Source: Hypoxylon rubiginosum (Eukaryota > Ascomycota > Sordariomycetes > Xylariales > Hypoxylaceae). From it: DNA of 64,000 nucleotides. Location of the stretch: contig CADCXA010000021.1 of assembly GCA_902806565.1 (NCBI GenBank), forward strand, positions 558,001 to 622,000, read 5' to 3'. Within the stretch, counting starts at the first letter, position 1, and the number at the start of each line of letters is the position of its first letter. Shown here in pieces: positions 62,001 through 64,000 of the stretch. Made by a program: the position numbers and the translations under genes. The notes below the pieces were generated by a model, which was not told the origin of the DNA, made no database searches, and was given only the letters and a program-made list of their open reading frames with translations.

Positions 62001-64000
62001 TTTAATTTAATTTTAAAATATTAGTTTTAATTATTATTTAAAAACTAAATTTATAATTAAAATTAATTAAATAAAAAGTTATAACTAATATATATTATAA
62101 GTTAATTATAATAATTTATTATAATTTATTTTAATAAAACTTTTTTTTTTTTTAAAATAATATAATTAAAATAAAAGTTATTATTATATACTTTTTAATT
62201 TATATTTTAAAATATATTATAAATCCTAAAAATAATTATATTTTAAAAATATTTTTACATTTTATTTATTTAATAATTTTAAAAACTTTTATTTAGTTTA
62301 ATTTATAATTATTAATTTTATATAAAAATTTAATAATTTTTATAATTAACTTATAAAACTTTAATTTTTTAACGTTAATTATCGCTTTTTTTAATTTAAA
62401 ATTTAATAAAATTATTATAATATTTTTTATATATTTAAAAATAAAATATTAAACTTTAAAATAAACTTTTTTATTATTATATTAAATATAAAATCCCTTA
62501 ATATTTATATTATTAAAAAAAAATTTATATATTTAAAATATAAAATTATAAAAAAAACGGCTTATTATATATAAAAAATAAGTTATAAAATTAATAACGT
62601 TTTATAATATTATTATTATATAAATTAAATTAATTAAAATTATAAAAATTATAAGGTTTTTATTAAATATAAAAAAAGTAATTTAATTATACCTTAAAAA
62701 TAAATTAATATAAAATAAGATTTTATATATAATAAACTTTTAAAAAAAATTATTATAATTTTAAAAAAGGAAAGTATTTTTAATAATATTTATATTTAAC
62801 CTTATATAAGAATTAATTAATTATAATCCCTTATTTTTTTTTTTAATAATAAATTATAAGTTTTTATAAAATTTATATCTTTTTTTTAAAATATTATTTT
62901 TAAGATAATTTTAAAGGATTTTTATTATTTTATTTTTAAGTAAAGTTAAAATAAAAATCTTTTTTATTTATTAAACCTTATAAAAAATTATTTTAATTAT
63001 ATAATTAAAAAAAAGTTTATTTTTAATCCTTTTTAATTTATTAAAGTTTTATATAAAAACCATTTTTTATTAAAAAAAAATCTTAATTAAAATATCTTTT
63101 TTAATATTAAAAGATTCCGTTAAATTAAGCTTTTTTTTTATTTTAACAAGGTATTTTAAGGTAAATTTAATACCTTTAAATTTTTAAAAAAATTATAAAA
63201 AAATATTTTAAAAAAAACCGTTTATTTTTAATTTATTAAAACCTTTTTAAGTTTTTTATACTTTTTTTAATATTATGTTCTTTTAATAAATTAATTTAAA
63301 TAAAATATTTTTATTTAATAAAATAATATTAATAAAATAAACCTTTTTAATTTTAAGTTTATATATTATATTTATTAAAATTATAATAATTATAATTATA
63401 ATTTAATTTTAACGGTTTTCTTTTTTTATATACCTTATAAAAAATAACTTTAAAAACTTTAAAAAAAACATTTATAAATTAATTATTAATTAAAAATATA
63501 AGGATTTTATTATTATTTTTTAAATTAAAAAAGTTATTTTTTTAAAAATTTTTACTTTTTTTATAATAATTGTTTTTTTATATTTTTATAATATTAATAT
63601 TTATTATAATTATATTAAAAACTATTTTATATAAAGTAATAAGTTTTAATATTTTTTTTATATTAAATATATAACTTAAATTATATTTAGCTAGTATTTT
63701 ATAATAATTATAACTTTTAAAATAATTTAATAAAAAAAACTTATTTATATTATTAATTTGACTTATATTATTAATAGTATTTAATTTTTTAAATTAATAT
63801 AAAATTTAATAAAATTTTTTATAATATAAATTAAAATATTATTATAAATTAAAATATTATTATAAATTAAAAGCACCTTAATTTTAATAAATTTAAATGT
63901 TATAATTTCAATTAAATTATTTAATTTTTAAAACTTTATTTTTAACTTATTTTAAAAAATAAAATTTAACCTTAATAATAACTTAATATTAAAAACGTAA

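Larger units (their letters stand above)
40635..64000. repeat. AT-rich isochore, RIP-eroded repeat DNA
   Basis: From about 40635 to the window end almost every base is A or T. All six frames are full of stops, and no gene, tRNA or rRNA is visible. Residual C is mostly in CT or CC, and residual G mostly in AG or GG. CA and TG are scarce and TA abounds. This is what repeat-induced point mutation (C to T, preferring CpA, on both strands) leaves behind. The original elements were probably transposons, but none can be named. Such blocks are typically H3K9-methylated heterochromatin and in some fungi form centromeres; that is inference here. The right end lies beyond the window. Confidence 0.92.

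Noticed and set aside
40635..64000. AT-rich block as mitochondrial DNA or a mitochondrial insert
   Set aside because: There are no long frames under any code, no rRNA or tRNA signatures, and the dinucleotide pattern fits RIP of nuclear repeats.

Overview
The window is nuclear DNA of a filamentous ascomycete (Pezizomycotina, most likely a Sordariomycete). The genes carry short introns of about 50-200 bp with GTATGT/GTGAGT/GTAAGA donors and CTAAC-like branch points. The products are typical of fungal nuclear genomes: an ASH1-type histone methyltransferase, the tRNA adenosine deaminase subunit Tad2, a DUF2439 Dbl2/Mte1-type repair protein, a BAR-SH3 protein and a VHS-GAT adaptor. Eight genes can be modelled with some confidence. 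A ninth, cysteine-rich gene at the edge of the AT-rich block looks broken. The genus cannot be told from the sequence alone.

Layout. 1-4456: gene-poor DNA with simple repeats. 4457-6374 (+): conserved low-complexity fungal protein with three exons and an apparent GT-TG intron. 7476-9117 (-): BAR-SH3 protein. 10698-13409 (+): DUF2439 protein. 14662-16471 (+): protein with Cys/His clusters and C-terminal membrane segments. 18569-20944 (+): regulator-like protein with half a zinc cluster. 22540-24448 (+): Tad2. 24449-30102: long gene-poor stretch with possible gene relics, ending in the ash1 leader. 30103-32564 (+): ASH1. 35171-36830 (+): VHS-GAT protein. 38769-39824 and on to about 40276: probably disrupted cysteine-rich gene and relic.

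At about 40635 the composition changes within a few bases. From there to the window end (more than 23 kb) the DNA is almost pure A/T, with stops in every frame. Residual C sits mostly before T or C, and residual G mostly after A or G, which is the expected footprint of repeat-induced point mutation (RIP). This block is an AT-rich isochore of dead repeats and may be pericentromeric, centromeric or subtelomeric. Inside it are fossils: a 21-bp tandem array that still shows a coiled-coil heptad, 15-bp and 24-bp arrays, blocks of opposite A/T skew, and a less eroded patch near 53.0-53.3 kb.

The genes do not form a pathway or cluster. They are housekeeping genes: chromatin (ASH1), tRNA wobble editing (Tad2), genome stability (Dbl2-like), and membrane remodelling or sorting (BAR-SH3, VHS-GAT). 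No CRISPR array, rRNA gene or convincing tRNA was seen. The observations most worth checking are the TG 3' splice site, the abrupt RIP boundary beside a broken gene, the fossil heptad array, and a 13-bp perfect hairpin on the stop codon of the zinc-cluster-like gene.
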